Assembly (NCBI RefSeq): GCF_001955695.1
Contig: NZ_CP019236.1
Location: 1,550,001 to 1,614,000, forward strand
Length of the DNA: 64,000 nucleotides
From: Rhodoferax koreense
GTDB lineage: Bacteria; Pseudomonadota; Gammaproteobacteria; Burkholderiales; Burkholderiaceae_C
Direction: 5' to 3'
This document shows, in pieces, positions 23,110 through 33,105 of the stretch. Each line of letters begins with the position of its first letter. Position 1 is the stretch's first letter. The translations under genes were made by a program, and so were the position numbers. The notes beneath the pieces are model-generated. The model had not been told where the DNA came from. It worked only from the letters and a program-made list of their open reading frames with translations, and did no database searches.

Positions 23110-24294
23110 TCACTGCGCCGAACCCAGCAGCCCGCGCTGCAGCAGGTTGGCGTACAGCGCGCGCGTGCCGAAGGTCCACGGCGCGATCTCGGTGGAGAGC
23201 TGGACGGTGTTGACCAGCCGGCCCAGCTGCGGCGTGTGGATGCTCACTCGATCGCCGAGCTTGTGGGTGAAACCCGAGCCTTTGGCGCCGCGGTCCTGGA
23301 TCGGCGAGAACATGGTGCCGAGGAACAGCATGAAGCCGTCGGGGTACTGGTGGTGCTTGCCGCAGGTCTGGGCCACCAGGTCCAGCGGATCGCGGCTGAT
23401 CTCGCGCATGTTGCTCACGCCCTCGAGCACGAAACCGTCCGCGGCACCTTCGATCAGCAGCGACACCTCGGCCTGGCGCACGCTGTCGATCGTGAAGTGC
23501 TCGTCGAACAGGCGGATGAAGGGGCCGATGGCGCAGGAGCCGTTGTTGTCCTTGGCCTTGCCGAGCAGCAGCGCGCTGCGGCCCTCGATGTCGCGCAGGT
23601 TGACGTCGTTGCCGAGGGATGCGCCCACCGTTTCGCCACGCGCGTTCACGGCCAGCACGATTTCCGGCTCGGGGTTGTTCCACTCCGAAGACGGCGACAA
23701 CCCCACCTCGGCGCCGAAGCCCACGGCCGACATCGGCTGAGACTTGGAGAACACTTCCGCGTCCACGCCGAGGCCGACCTCCATGTACTGCGACCACGCG
23801 CCACGTGCCACCATCTCGGCCTTGAGCGTCAGCGCCGCCTTGGAGCCGGGCTTGATCTGCGCCAGGTTCACGCCGAGCTGGGACTGCAAGCGTTCGCGGA
23901 ATTCGCTGGCCTTCTCGGCATCGCCATGGGTTTGTTCTTCCAGTACGCGCTCGAGCAGGCTCACGGCAAAGGTCACGCCACAGGCCTTGATGGCCTGCAC
24001 GTCGTTGGGTGCGAGCAGGGTGATGTCAGTCTTGGTCGTCTGGAGGCTGGCTTCCAGCAAGGCCTGCACCGGTCCGAGAGATTCGCCCTTGGCGCTGCGG
24101 GCGAAGGCGAGTGCGTCGCCGCGGTCGAGCAGGTCGGCCGTGGTTGGCACGCTGGCCGTGATGTCGAAGGCTTCGCCATTGCGTACGGCGACCACGCTGG
24201 GCCCGCCGACAGGACCATTGCGCCAGACGCGGCCGATCAACGTGGCGCGTGCGAGGTCCTGAGGCAGGCTGGTGGCGATGTCGATGGGTGTCAT
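23110..24294 (-). CDS. Fumarylacetoacetate hydrolase (FAH) family protein
   Basis: 394-aa enzyme of the FAH superfamily, which cleaves C-C bonds or dehydrates in aromatic and sugar-acid breakdown. Visible core: metal-site region 'VGLGVDAEVFSKSQPMSAVG', 'NNPEPEIVLAVNARGETVG', 'NDVNLRDIEGRSALLLGKAKD' and 'FLGTMFSPIQDR'. It is longer than simple FAH proteins and resembles the group annotated near sugar-acid dehydratases. Divergent from an IclR regulator with an operator-like palindrome between them. Confidence 0.88.
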   Translation of the reverse strand: MTPIDIATSLPQDLARATLIGRVWRNGPVGGPSVVAVRNGEAFDITASVPTTADLLDRGDALAFARSAKGESLGPVQALLEASLQTTKTDITLLAPNDVQAIKACGVTFAVSLLERVLEEQTHGDAEKASEFRERLQSQLGVNLAQIKPGSKAALTLKAEMVARGAWSQYMEVGLGVDAEVFSKSQPMSAVGFGAEVGLSPSSEWNNPEPEIVLAVNARGETVGASLGNDVNLRDIEGRSALLLGKAKDNNGSCAIGPFIRLFDEHFTIDSVRQAEVSLLIEGAADGFVLEGVSNMREISRDPLDLVAQTCGKHHQYPDGFMLFLGTMFSPIQDRGAKGSGFTHKLGDRVSIHTPQLGRLVNTVQLSTEIAPWTFGTRALYANLLQRGLLGSAQ

Positions 24295-24381
24295 GTGAAA
24301 CTTGTCTCTTGGAGGTGGCTTGGAAAAAGGAGCGTCAGCTTAACTGCGCCATTGGAGCGAGTCCATCATATTGATTTATGT

Positions 24382-24395
24382 TCCAACCTGTTGGA
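24382..24395. promoter_or_regulatory. Candidate IclR operator
   Basis: Inverted repeat TCCAAC-CT-GTTGGA lies 14 bp before the iclR-type start and in the 114-bp divergent space with the FAH gene. IclR regulators bind short palindromes of this kind; here it could mediate autoregulation and control of the FAH gene. Confidence 0.55.
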
Positions 24396-24408
24396 CAATC
24401 TCGAACCC

Positions 24409-25161
24409 ATGACGGAAGCTTACGAAGTCCCCGCGCTGCGCAGGGCCGACATGGTGCTGCAGCGTCTGGCCGAGGTGCGCGCCCCGGTGCGTGCCGCCGA
24501 GTTGCTGGAAGCCACGGGCCTGGCCAGGAGCACGCTCTACCTCCTGCTCGAATCGCTCGAGCGCCGAAATTGGATCGAGCGCAGCGGCGACGGCTACGTC
24601 ATCGGCGTGCGGCTGTTCGAGCACGGCAGTGCCTACCTGCGCCATGACGGCCTGCAGGAGGCGTTCCGCACCGCGGCCAGCGCCTTCGTGGCCAGGCACA
24701 ACGAGGCGGTGCAGATGGCCATCCTCGACGGCGCCGAAGTCGTCTACGTGGCACGCGAGGATGCGAACCGGCCGGTGCGGCTGGTGTCCGACCTCGGCAC
24801 GCGCCTGCCCGCGCACTGCAGCGCGCTGGGCAAGGCCATCATGGCCAGCATGGACGATGCCGACGTGCTCGCCATGCTGCCGCCGACGCTGGTGGCGCTG
24901 ACCGAGCGCAGCATCACCCGCGTGCCGCAGTTGCTCAAGGCGCTCGCGCAGGTGCGCAACGCGGGCGTGGCGCTCGACGTGGAGGAGGTGTCGGCCGGGC
25001 TGCATTGCTTCGCGGCCTATGTGGGCAAGACGGCCATGGGGCGGCGCGTGGCGGTCAGCACGTCGGTGCCGATCGACCGCATGGACCGCCGGCGCGAGAA
25101 ACTGCTGGCCGGCGGCATCGCGCAGCTCGCCAAACAGGTCGGCGTGCGGATGTCACGTTAG
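24409..25161 (+). CDS. IclR-family transcriptional regulator
   Basis: 250 aa from the ATG at 24409. The N-terminal winged helix-turn-helix spans about residues 10-65 (APVRAAELLEATGLARSTLY). The C-terminal IclR effector domain has 'LPAHCSALGKAIMASM' and 'VSAGLHCFAAYVG', matching the family. It is divergent from the FAH hydrolase gene and most likely controls it, with a pathway metabolite as effector. Confidence 0.92.
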   Translation: MTEAYEVPALRRADMVLQRLAEVRAPVRAAELLEATGLARSTLYLLLESLERRNWIERSGDGYVIGVRLFEHGSAYLRHDGLQEAFRTAASAFVARHNEAVQMAILDGAEVVYVAREDANRPVRLVSDLGTRLPAHCSALGKAIMASMDDADVLAMLPPTLVALTERSITRVPQLLKALAQVRNAGVALDVEEVSAGLHCFAAYVGKTAMGRRVAVSTSVPIDRMDRRREKLLAGGIAQLAKQVGVRMSR

Positions 25162-25266
25162 CAGCGGCGGATCTGCCGCTTCGTGCATAAGGTAGAGTCG
25201 CAGCGCATGCGCACGGGTGCGCGCAATGCCCAGACCATCCAACGATCATCAGTTCGAGGCGAGAGA

Positions 25267-27201
25267 ATGAGCATCAAACAGGAGGCAGCCGTCGACGCGG
25301 CGCCTGCCAGCCACGCGCGGCACGGCCCAGCCCTGCTGATCGCCGCGCTCGGCGTGGTTTTCGGCGACATCGGCACCTCGCCACTGTATGCCTTCAAGGA
25401 AACCCTGAATCCCGATCATGGGGTTGTGCTCACGCAGGCCGCCGTGCTCGGCCTGCTGTCGCTCATCTTCTGGGGGCTGGTATTTGTCGTCACGCTCAAA
25501 TACGTGGTGTTCGTGCTGCGCGCCGACCACGACGGCGAAGGCGGCATCCTGGCGCTGCAGGCGCTGGCGCGCAAGGCGCTCGGCGAGCGCGCGCCAGGCA
25601 GCGCGGGCCATTGGCTATGGCGCGCCATCGGTGGACTCGGCCTGCTCGGCGCGGCCATGTTCTACGGCGACAGCCTCATCACGCCGGCGATCTCGGTGCT
25701 GTCGGCCGTGGAGGGCCTGGAGGTGCTGGCGCCGCAACTGCAGACCTATGTGATCCCGGTCACGATGTTCATCCTCGTCGGCTTGTTCGCCGTGCAGCGC
25801 AAGGGCACGGGTGTGGTGGGCCGGATCTTCGGCCCGGTGATGCTGCTGTGGTTCGGGGTGCTGGCGCTGGGCGGGCTGTGGCATGTTTCGCAGCAGCCGC
25901 AGATACTCGCCGCGCTCGATCCGCGTCACGCCGTGGGCTTCCTGATCACACACCGTGCCCAGGCGCTGGCGGTGCTGGGTGCCGTGTTCCTTGCCTTCAC
26001 GGGTGGTGAGGCGTTGTACGCCGACATGGGGCATTTCGGCGCGGCGCCGATCCGCCTGGCCTGGCTGTTCATCGCGCTGCCGAGCCTGGTGCTCAACTAC
26101 TTCGGCCAGGGCGCACTGGTGCTGGTCGATCCGGCGGCCATCGACAACCCGTTCTTCCGCATGTACCCGGGCTGGGCCGTGTTGCCGATGGTGCTGCTGG
26201 CGGCCATGGCCACGGTGATCGCGTCGCAAGCGGTGATTTCCGGCGCGTTTTCCCTGACGGCACAGGCCATGCGCATGGGCTACCTCCCGCGCATGCGCGT
26301 GGTGCAGACTTCGGGCGAGGCCATCGGCCAGATCTACGTGCCCATGGTCAACTGGACGCTGATGGTCGGCGTGTTGCTGCTGGTGATCGGTTTCCGCAGC
26401 TCGGGCGCCTTGTCGGCCGCCTACGGCATCGCGGTGTCGATCACGATGGTCACCACCACCCTGCTGGCCGGCGTCGTCGCCTACCGTCTGTGGCGCTGGA
26501 ACAGGCTGGCCGTCGGCCTGGGCGTGCTGGCCTTCGCCTTCATCGACCTCACCTTCGTGCTGGCCAACAGCCTGAAGATCCTCGACGGCGGCTGGCTTAC
26601 GCTGGCGGTGGCGGCCGTGGTCATGCTGCTGTTCACCACCTGGGCCAAGGGGCGTCGGCTCGGCCTGGAGGCCGCCGCCGCAGAAAGCCTGCCGATCGAG
26701 GCCTTTGTCGCTTCGCTCGAAGGTCACATGCCGCACCGCGTGCGCGGCACGGCGGTGTTCCTGAACTCGGACGAACACGCCGTGCCGCATGCGCTGCTGC
26801 ACAACCTCAAGCACAACCAGGTGCTGCACGACATCGTGATCGTGTTGCGCGTATTGGCCTGCGACGTGCCGCGCATCGATGCGCGGCAACGCATCGAGGG
26901 CCACACGCTGGGCCACGGCATCTGGCTCGTCACCGCGCGCCACGGCTTCATGGAAAGGCCCAACGTCCCCGAGTTCATCCGCATCCTGGCGTACCAGAAG
27001 GGGCTGGACTGCGCCTCGATGAGTACTTCCTATTTCGTCTCGCGCGCTTCGCTCAGCGGGCGGCACATGCTGCACATGACGGCGCTGCGCAGCGCGCTGT
27101 TCGGCTGGCTGCAGCGCAATGCGGGCCGCGCATCCGACTATTTCGAGTTGCCGGAAAACCGGCTCGTCGAGATGGGCCAGCGCACCCTCGGGCGGCGCTG
27201 A
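25267..27201 (+). CDS. kup: Kup low-affinity potassium uptake transporter
   Basis: 644 aa from the ATG at 25267; E. coli Kup is 622 aa. The family signature 'GVVFGDIGTSPLYAFKE' is near the N-terminus, about 12 membrane helices follow (with 'GDSLITPAISVLSAVEGLEV' and 'FTGGEALYADMGHFG'), and a ~150-residue hydrophilic C-terminal domain ends the protein. It imports K+ with protons across the inner membrane. The next small gene starts 16 bp downstream on the same strand. Confidence 0.96.
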   Translation: MSIKQEAAVDAAPASHARHGPALLIAALGVVFGDIGTSPLYAFKETLNPDHGVVLTQAAVLGLLSLIFWGLVFVVTLKYVVFVLRADHDGEGGILALQALARKALGERAPGSAGHWLWRAIGGLGLLGAAMFYGDSLITPAISVLSAVEGLEVLAPQLQTYVIPVTMFILVGLFAVQRKGTGVVGRIFGPVMLLWFGVLALGGLWHVSQQPQILAALDPRHAVGFLITHRAQALAVLGAVFLAFTGGEALYADMGHFGAAPIRLAWLFIALPSLVLNYFGQGALVLVDPAAIDNPFFRMYPGWAVLPMVLLAAMATVIASQAVISGAFSLTAQAMRMGYLPRMRVVQTSGEAIGQIYVPMVNWTLMVGVLLLVIGFRSSGALSAAYGIAVSITMVTTTLLAGVVAYRLWRWNRLAVGLGVLAFAFIDLTFVLANSLKILDGGWLTLAVAAVVMLLFTTWAKGRRLGLEAAAAESLPIEAFVASLEGHMPHRVRGTAVFLNSDEHAVPHALLHNLKHNQVLHDIVIVLRVLACDVPRIDARQRIEGHTLGHGIWLVTARHGFMERPNVPEFIRILAYQKGLDCASMSTSYFVSRASLSGRHMLHMTALRSALFGWLQRNAGRASDYFELPENRLVEMGQRTLGRR

Positions 27202-27216
27202 TTCGCCGATTCACTG

Positions 27217-27495
27217 ATGGCAGACATTCCGTCCACACCGTCGCTCGAGGCCGAGGCCCGGCGCCTCGCGCGCGAGGATGCCGTGCGGCGCGTGGCCGCC
27301 CGCGCCGACACCGTGGCCTTGGCGGGCGACGACGTACCCTCGCCCTGCATTTCGGTATGCCGCATCGATGCGCATGCGGGCCTGTGCGAAGGCTGCTTTC
27401 GCACGCTCGATGAAATCTCGGGCTGGAGCCGGGCGTCACCCGCGGCCAAACGTGCCGTCTGGCAGGCCATCCGGCTGCGCATGACGGCTGGCTGA
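27217..27495 (+). CDS. DUF1289 small cysteine protein
   Basis: 92 aa. The DUF1289 core is clear: [23 protein letters not shown], with four conserved Cys in a C-x3-C, C-x2-C arrangement suggesting metal binding, and a C-terminal '[13 protein letters not shown]'. Function is not established. It probably shares the kup transcript. Confidence 0.88.
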   Translation: MADIPSTPSLEAEARRLAREDAVRRVAARADTVALAGDDVPSPCISVCRIDAHAGLCEGCFRTLDEISGWSRASPAAKRAVWQAIRLRMTAG

Positions 27496-27632
27496 CGCAA
27501 TTTTTGCCGTTCGATTCGTGCGAAGTCGGACAGGGTCCCAGCTTCGACGCATCCACCGAGGGAAAACCCTCCGGTCATCGGTCGATGATTCCCGTATGGT
27601 CGCGGGCTTCTCATTTACAGAAAAAAACACAG

Positions 27633-29213
27633 ATGTCCGGTCGCCACATGACGCTCAGAACCAAACTGTTGATGCTATCGCTGGCGGGGCTGGCGTCGAG
27701 CATTCTCATGGCCTTGCTCGGCTTCATGGCACTCACCACCGCTTCGGAGACGGAGGCCTTCCTGGCCGAGGACGCGGTGCCCAGCCTGGTCGTGGTGTCC
27801 GGCATCAACGACGCAGCCAATAACATCCGGCAGACCGAGCTCAGCCTGGCGGTCGCTCAGAATTCCCGCGAGGTGGACGCCGACGAGGCCACGCTGAATC
27901 GCCACGACAAGCGCTTCGCCGAGCAGATGGCCAGCTACGAAAAGGGCGTCGACAACGACGTGGAGCGCCAACTGTTCCAGACCGTGGCGCAGCGTTTCGC
28001 CAGCTATCGGGCCAGCGCGGCCGAGACCTTGGCCGGGGCCAAGGCCGCCGATTACTCCGCGCAGGATGAATTGCGCCGCCGCGCCCGAGTCGATTCAGGG
28101 CAGAGTTTCAAGACCCTGGGCGACGCGCTGGGCGCCCTGATCGGCTACAACCAGAAGGCCGTGCAGGAAGCCCACGCGGTCTCGCGCGCGTCGAGCCAGC
28201 GGGCCAAATTCACCCTGGCGGGACTGACGCTGGCCGTGGGCGTGGCGCTGCTGGCCTTCGGCACGATGATGACGCGTGGACTGCTTCGGCAGTTCGGCGG
28301 TGAGCCGTCAGCCGCCGTGGACATCGCGCGGGGCGTGGCGCAAGGCGACCTGAGCATGCCGATCCGTCTCGCACCGGGCGACGAACGCAGTGTGATGGCT
28401 TCGCTGAAGAACATGCAGACCAGCCTCAGCCAGACGGTGCTTCAGGTGCGCCGCAATGCTGAAGGCGTGGCCACGGCCTCGGCCGAGATTTCGCACGGCA
28501 ACAACGACCTCTCCGCACGCACCGAGCAGCAGGCCAGTGCGCTGCAGCAGACGGCCGCCTCGATGGAAGAGCTCAGCTCCACCGTGAAGCAGAACGCCGA
28601 CAACGCGCGTCAGGCGAACCAGCTCGCGCAGAGCGCTTCCACCGTGGCCGTGCGCGGCGGCGACGTGGTCGGCCAGGTGGTGGAGACCATGAAGGGCATC
28701 AACGACAGCTCGAAGAAGATCGCCGACATCATCAGCGTGATCGACGGCATCGCGTTCCAGACCAACATCCTGGCGCTCAATGCCGCGGTGGAAGCGGCCC
28801 GCGCGGGCGAACAGGGCCGGGGCTTCGCCGTGGTGGCCAGCGAAGTGCGCAGCCTGGCCCAGCGCAGCGCGGACGCCGCCAAGGAAATCAAGAACCTGAT
28901 CTCGGCCAGCGTCGAACGCGTGGACCAGGGCACGACGTTGGTCGACCAGGCCGGCGTGACGATGCAGGAGGTGGTGACCGCCATTCGCCGGGTAACCGAC
29001 ATCATGGGCGAGATCAGCGCGGCCAGCACCGAGCAGAGCCAGGGCGTGAGCCAGGTCGGCGAGGCCGTGACCCAGATGGACCAGGCCACGCAGCAGAACG
29101 CCGCGCTGGTGGAGCAGTCGGCAGCCGCAGCCCAAAGCCTGAACGATCAGGCCGAGCAACTCGTGCGCGCAGTATCGGTCTTCAGGACCGGATCGGCGCT
29201 GGCATTGGCTTAG
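27633..29213 (+). CDS. Methyl-accepting chemotaxis protein
   Basis: 526 aa from the ATG at 27633 (another in-frame ATG is at 27648). TM helix 1 at about 12-35 ([20 protein letters not shown]), a ~150-residue helical periplasmic domain of the four-helix-bundle type, TM helix 2 at about 190-215, a HAMP segment, and the cytoplasmic MA domain. The signalling tip is canonical ([20 protein letters not shown], then [14 protein letters not shown]). No CheB/CheR-docking pentapeptide is seen at the C-terminus. Ligand unknown; no che genes nearby. Confidence 0.93.
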   Translation: MSGRHMTLRTKLLMLSLAGLASSILMALLGFMALTTASETEAFLAEDAVPSLVVVSGINDAANNIRQTELSLAVAQNSREVDADEATLNRHDKRFAEQMASYEKGVDNDVERQLFQTVAQRFASYRASAAETLAGAKAADYSAQDELRRRARVDSGQSFKTLGDALGALIGYNQKAVQEAHAVSRASSQRAKFTLAGLTLAVGVALLAFGTMMTRGLLRQFGGEPSAAVDIARGVAQGDLSMPIRLAPGDERSVMASLKNMQTSLSQTVLQVRRNAEGVATASAEISHGNNDLSARTEQQASALQQTAASMEELSSTVKQNADNARQANQLAQSASTVAVRGGDVVGQVVETMKGINDSSKKIADIISVIDGIAFQTNILALNAAVEAARAGEQGRGFAVVASEVRSLAQRSADAAKEIKNLISASVERVDQGTTLVDQAGVTMQEVVTAIRRVTDIMGEISAASTEQSQGVSQVGEAVTQMDQATQQNAALVEQSAAAAQSLNDQAEQLVRAVSVFRTGSALALA

Positions 29214-29567
29214 CCAGGCGATCGTGCGGCCGCTTCCGGTTCGGGCCCCGGAAGAAACACCTCGCTTCGATGGACACCGCCGGCGGCGAATCGAACGCCT
29301 CGCAGAGGTGATCTTGGCGCGGGCCGGTTAAGGCGCCCCGGTTGCCTACATCGGTACGCAATCCGTCAATGCCGGCGTTTGAACACAATCGCGCATCCCG
29401 ACGCTCCTTGGTTACGCTGCTATTATTGTTGTAAAGGTTACATTTACTTGTTTTTTCGGTTGCGTACTGATGGGGCGCAAGGCTGGCCTGGTGAGCCGTG
29501 TCCGGACATACCAGGACACGCCGAGGGGCACCCAGGCGGATAAGCACGTGATGAGGGATTCCTACGC
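29214..29567. other. 354-bp upstream region of the first DUF11 gene
   Basis: No gene. It becomes AT-rich from about 29420 to 29460 and contains the TGTAAAGGTTACA motif described separately. The start of the DUF11 gene has GAGGG about 10 bp before it. Confidence 0.6.
29430..29442. promoter_or_regulatory. TGTAA-N3-TTACA palindrome upstream of DUF11 gene 1
   Basis: Perfect inverted repeat TGTAA-AGG-TTACA inside a 21-bp block (29425-29445) that recurs with two changes upstream of the second DUF11 gene. Position 126 bp before the start codon suits a promoter or activator site. Confidence 0.5.
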
Positions 29568-32500
29568 ATGAAGACCACGTTCGAAGCCTTGAAGAACGGC
29601 CGTTTTGAAAAGTCAGTCAGGCGTTTTCGTTTCGTCTGTGTATTGAGCAGCGTCTTGCTGGCCTTGAGCGCGCAGGTGCTAGCGCAGTCTTGCCCTACGC
29701 CGCCTGGGAAGGACGTATTGCTGTTTGTGGACAACTCCAGCTCCATTACCAATGCCGAGTTCGACGAGGCGCAGCAAGCTATCGCCGGCATCGCCGCAAG
29801 CGTGCTGAGCCGCCCGGGTTATCGCCTGGCAGTGGTCAATTGGGGCTGCGAGGCGGGTCGCCGCGCCAGCCGCGATGGTTGCCGCATCGACCTTGCCACC
29901 GGCTCCGCCATTCCGGGTGGGTGGTCCACCAATCCCGCTGATTTTGCCTATGCAGGCAACAACAGTCCCGCCAACAAGGTCTGCCGTTCATTCGGCACCA
30001 ACTTTGCCGGTGCGATCAATCGCGACAATTGCGGCGGTGGCAACTTCACCGTCAATGTCAACGACGACTATGCCCAGCATGCCTTGAAGGTTCTGGAAGG
30101 CGCGCTGTATAGCGGCGGCACGACGGGAGGCAACGACAGCTACAACCAGCCCACGCTGGGGCCGTCCGCTCCCACCCAGCAACTGATGTTGATCCACATG
30201 ACCGATGCGGACCCGAACTTCGGCCGCCTCGATGGCACATCAATCCGGGAAATGCCATCCACCGAAACCGGCCTTGGTTTCTATTACTACAGCAATCGTT
30301 TCAAAAATGTGCGCAACGCCGTCATTGTCGGCGTGGGTATCGATGCGACGGCCACGTCCGCCGTGAACCGGGGGGAGCTGGGTGCCTTCGCCAGCAGGGG
30401 CGGCACCGGGAACGATTACGACGCTGCCCATTCGACAGCCATCTCGACTCAGGCGTTTGATACCGGTACGCCGCGCATTGCGTCCTATAGCACCACCTAT
30501 AACGCCACGACCATACTGGATGCCGCCAACACCGCATTCAACGCGACGGTGCCAGCCTGCGTGATCGTGCGCAAACAAAGCATCGATGGCACCGGCAGTT
30601 TCAGTTTTACCGGGGGCACCAACGGCTTGCCGGCATCCTTGACGCTGAGTACGGCGACGACCAATCCGCAAGCCGCCACCGGCGTATTCCTGTCGCAATT
30701 CAACACCCCCACCAGCATCACCGAAACCATTCCCACCGGCTGGGCTCTGAGTTCGGCCACTTGCGTCAATGCAAGCAATGCCAATGTCCCTGTCACCAGT
30801 AACCTGTCAAGCGGTCTGCTGACCATTCCGGGGTCCGAGGTGGTAGCGGGGGCGCAATTGACCTGCACGTTTACCAATTCCCGGGTGCAACCCGGATTCG
30901 GGAGCTGCAATGCGCGGATGTTCCTGGACCAGGTCAGTACGGCGAGCAGTCCGAATGTGTCCACGTTGTACAACGTGGGCTATTTGAGTTCACCGTTCAC
31001 CTACACCAGCCTCGGCACGGGCCTGGCGCGCAACGGCATCGGCTACAACCCGCTGGACAACTACATTTACGGCATCGAGTGGGACGGCTCTAGCGGCAAC
31101 GAATTGATCCGGGTGGGCTCGGACGGCAGCAGTGTCAACCTGGGTGTCATCGCCGGACTGCCCGTGGGCAACTACAGCAACGGCGTGATTTCGCCCGCGG
31201 GCGACTATTACCTGACCTCCGGATCCGGCGGCGCGACGCTGTACCGCGTCAACATCGCCGCGCGCACGGCCACCAGCATCAGCATGAGCCAGTCCATCCT
31301 GGTGTCGGACCTGGCCTGGTACAACGGGCTGTTGTACGGCCTCAGTGGCGGCAGGCTGGTCAGTGTCAATCCAGGCTCTGGCGTCGTTGTCGACAATGGC
31401 TCGACCTCGCCGCTCGGTTCGGCGATTGCGATGTGGGGCTTCAGCAACGCGCTGCTGGCCAGCGGCGGCGGGCCCATCTACGCCATCGACCCGGCCACCG
31501 GAGCCGCCACGCTGATGAGCAGTGCACCAGCTGCGGGCAACGCCGACGGCGCCAACTGCGCCAGCGCCGCCATCCAATTCCCCGCCGATCTGTCGGTGAC
31601 CAAGACCAACACCCCGGCGCAAGGCCCGAGCGACCTGGCCAACGACACCTACGTGCCCGGCGAGACCCGCAGCTACGCCATCGTGGTCCGCAACGGCGGG
31701 CCGTTCGGGGCGCAGAACGTGACGGTGAGCGACCCGGTGCCGGCCGGCATCAGCGCCGGCACGGTGAGCTGGACCTGCGCGGCCACCTCTGGCGGGTCTG
31801 TCTGCGGCGCGGCCAGCGGCAGCGGGGCGCTCAACGACACCGGGCTGAACCTGCCGTCGGGCGCCGTGGCGACCTACACGGTCACCATGACCGTGCCCAC
31901 CGGCTTCACCGGGGCACTGACCAATACGGTGACGGTCACGCCGCCGAGCAACGTCAACGATCCCAACCCGGCCAACAACACCGCCACCGACACCGACCAG
32001 GCCGCGGCACGCGTCACCCTCAGCAAACTGAGCCTGGGCGGTGTCGGCGCCTTCAGCCTCAGCGGCAGCAACGGCGTGGCGCCCCAGACGCTCACGACCA
32101 CGGTGGCCGGCACGGCGGTGAGCGGCACGTCGCAGGTGCTGACGACGGCAGGCATCGCCACGACCCTGACCGAAGCTAGCCCGCCGGCCGGCTACGTCCT
32201 CAGCGCCATCAACTGCACCGGCCTGGGCGGCGGCGGCACGGCCACGCCCGACCTGGCCGCGCGCACCGTCACGCTCGATGCTGCCGCCACGGCCTCGGGG
32301 GCCAACATCACCTGCACCTTCACCAACAGCCGCATCCCGCTGCTGCGGCTGCAAAAGGCCCTGCCCAGTGGCCGGGCCGCCGCGGCCGACCAGTTCACGC
32401 TGAACATGACCGGCATGGCGGGGCTGACCACCACCGGCAGCGGCAGCACCGCCACGGGCGTGCTCACGCACAGCGGTATCACGATCGGCAACAGCTACAC

Positions 32501-32735
32501 CCTGTCGGAGAGCGGCGCGGGCGCCACCAACCTGGCCAACTACAGCAGCAGCTACGCCTGCACCAACGCCCTCGTCGGCGGGCAGACGCCCAGCGGCACG
32601 GGCACCAGCTTCTCCGTCACGCCGGTGGCCGGTGACGACCTCACCTGCACGCTGACGAACACGGCGATCCTGGCCGACTGCAGGTGGTCAAGACCGCCAG
32701 CCCGCCCGGGGCGGTGCAGGTCGGCCAGGTGGTGA
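29568..32735 (+). CDS. Giant secreted VWA/DUF6923/DUF11 protein 1, C-terminus frameshifted
   Basis: 1055 aa. Sec signal peptide (cleavage near VLAQS). A von Willebrand A domain with MIDAS-type DNSSS at about 55 and a later TDADPN spans roughly 45-330. A SpaA/prealbumin-like module follows, then a DUF6923 beta-propeller-like region (about 440-670), a DUF11 repeat (about 675-800) and two further SpaA-like modules. Compared with its two paralogs, one C is missing after 32678, which shifts the frame and replaces the last ~98-residue DUF11 domain with ~20 unrelated residues. The lost domain remains open in another frame to 32980. Likely a cell-surface or secreted adhesin; no anchor motif or secretion partner is seen. 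Confidence 0.85.
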   Translation: MKTTFEALKNGRFEKSVRRFRFVCVLSSVLLALSAQVLAQSCPTPPGKDVLLFVDNSSSITNAEFDEAQQAIAGIAASVLSRPGYRLAVVNWGCEAGRRASRDGCRIDLATGSAIPGGWSTNPADFAYAGNNSPANKVCRSFGTNFAGAINRDNCGGGNFTVNVNDDYAQHALKVLEGALYSGGTTGGNDSYNQPTLGPSAPTQQLMLIHMTDADPNFGRLDGTSIREMPSTETGLGFYYYSNRFKNVRNAVIVGVGIDATATSAVNRGELGAFASRGGTGNDYDAAHSTAISTQAFDTGTPRIASYSTTYNATTILDAANTAFNATVPACVIVRKQSIDGTGSFSFTGGTNGLPASLTLSTATTNPQAATGVFLSQFNTPTSITETIPTGWALSSATCVNASNANVPVTSNLSSGLLTIPGSEVVAGAQLTCTFTNSRVQPGFGSCNARMFLDQVSTASSPNVSTLYNVGYLSSPFTYTSLGTGLARNGIGYNPLDNYIYGIEWDGSSGNELIRVGSDGSSVNLGVIAGLPVGNYSNGVISPAGDYYLTSGSGGATLYRVNIAARTATSISMSQSILVSDLAWYNGLLYGLSGGRLVSVNPGSGVVVDNGSTSPLGSAIAMWGFSNALLASGGGPIYAIDPATGAATLMSSAPAAGNADGANCASAAIQFPADLSVTKTNTPAQGPSDLANDTYVPGETRSYAIVVRNGGPFGAQNVTVSDPVPAGISAGTVSWTCAATSGGSVCGAASGSGALNDTGLNLPSGAVATYTVTMTVPTGFTGALTNTVTVTPPSNVNDPNPANNTATDTDQAAARVTLSKLSLGGVGAFSLSGSNGVAPQTLTTTVAGTAVSGTSQVLTTAGIATTLTEASPPAGYVLSAINCTGLGGGGTATPDLAARTVTLDAAATASGANITCTFTNSRIPLLRLQKALPSGRAAAADQFTLNMTGMAGLTTTGSGSTATGVLTHSGITIGNSYTLSESGAGATNLANYSSSYACTNALVGGQTPSGTGTSFSVTPVAGDDLTCTLTNTAILADCRWSRPPARPGRCRSARW

Positions 32736-32980
32736 CCTACACCATCGTGGCGACCAACAACGGCCCGGCCGCGGCCCACGGCGCGAAGCTCACCGACACC
32801 CCGGTGGGTCTGAACTGCCAGATTCCCTCGGCCACGGCGACCTGCACAGCCACCGCCGGCGCCAGCTGCCCGTCTGCCACGGTGCCGGTGGCCAGCCTGA
32901 CCGGCAGCGGGATCACCCTGCCGGCTTTCCCGAATGGCGGCTCAGTCACGCTGGCCATGCAGTGCACGGTGTTGCCTTGA
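30887..32980 (+). repeat. 2.1-kb near-identical block, copy 1
   Basis: From GCAACCCGG at 30887 to the former stop at 32978-32980, this matches 39238-41332 at a constant offset of 8351 bp (8352 after the single-base deletion), with only a few differences visible by eye. The last 1.4 kb (31584-32980) also matches 35062-36459. Flanking sequence is unrelated. Confidence 0.92.
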
Positions 32981-33063
32981 GCCGGAAGCAATGTAAGCGG
33001 GCCATCCCCATCGCTCGAGTAAACAAGCGCAGATGAATGAAATTTTCTTTTTGATGATATTGT

Positions 33064-33076
33064 TGTAGAAGTTACA
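33064..33076. promoter_or_regulatory. TGTAg-N3-TTACA motif upstream of DUF11 gene 2
   Basis: TGTAGAAGTTACA lies in the block ATTGTTGTAgAaGTTACATTT, which differs at two positions from the block upstream of gene 1. It ends 29 bp before the start codon of gene 2. Confidence 0.5.
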
Positions 33077-33105
33077 TTTTTATAAATTTCATCGTCTAGC
33101 TTCCC

